Part shown: in pieces, positions 5,175 through 5,206 of the stretch
How positions within the stretch are numbered: position 1 is the first letter of the stretch
Layout of the letters: each line of letters begins with the position of its first letter
Assembly (NCBI RefSeq): GCF_000808015.1
Contig: NZ_JWHR01000137.1
Coordinates: 1-5,206 of the forward strand
Length of the DNA: 5,206 nt
Direction of reading: 5' to 3'
Origin: Terrisporobacter othiniensis
GTDB lineage: Bacteria; Bacillota; Clostridia; Peptostreptococcales; Peptostreptococcaceae
Position numbers and translations under genes: made by a program
The notes under the pieces: generated by a model
Told to the model about the DNA's origin: nothing
What the model saw: only the letters and a program-made list of their open reading frames with translations
Databases searched by the model: none

Positions 5175-5206
5175 AAAACAGGCTCATAAATTTATGAGCC
5201 TGTTTT
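5175..5206. terminator. Perfect 32-bp palindrome, bidirectional terminator at the window edge
   Basis: AAAACAGGCTCATAAA is followed immediately by its exact reverse complement. The GC-containing stem with A tracts on one side and T tracts on the other is the classic form of a bidirectional intrinsic terminator. It probably ends a minus-strand gene lying beyond the right edge. The T tract may continue past the window. Confidence 0.85.

Overview
The window looks like chromosomal DNA of a spore-forming, low-GC Firmicute, most likely Clostridium or a close relative. The evidence is the very AT-rich base composition, strong AGGAGG/GGGGTGA-type ribosome binding sites, and proteins that are typical of clostridia. 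No rRNA, tRNA, CRISPR array, transposase or phage gene is visible. Every convincing protein gene lies on the minus strand, so the reading order is from right to left.

Right part (about 4500-5206): an AT-rich stretch of roughly 700 bp with no credible gene. It holds an operator-like palindrome in front of the exchanger gene, a second GTTAAC-centred palindrome, and three consecutive hairpins on the plus strand that end in an intrinsic terminator (possible small RNA with a C-rich loop). Two further terminator hairpins follow, the last being a perfect 32-bp palindrome at the window edge.

Middle part (4474 to 1667): a CAX-family Ca2+/H+ exchanger with its own terminator, then a 217-bp gap with a compact GC-richer nested hairpin element and a plausible sigma-A promoter, then a patatin-like phospholipase with an intact Ser-Asp dyad. 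After 61 bp comes a small C1q/BclA-type jelly-roll protein of the kind found on spore surfaces, closed by a clear terminator. The last two genes may be co-transcribed.

Left part (1643 to 1): a consensus-like promoter, a 30-codon small ORF with a strong ribosome binding site, a 20-bp palindrome, and then a VTC-domain protein (polyphosphate-polymerase superfamily) overlapping by 7 bp with a DUF4956 membrane protein that runs off the window. The VTC gene shows an apparent one-base loss in an A tract ten codons after its true start, which separates the conserved RYE strand from the rest of the protein. This is the most notable irregularity. It could be a real inactivation, slippage-based expression, or a homopolymer sequencing error.

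Functional theme (inference): the VTC/DUF4956 pair and the BclA-like protein fit a cell-envelope or spore-surface setting. The exchanger is an independent cation-homeostasis gene.
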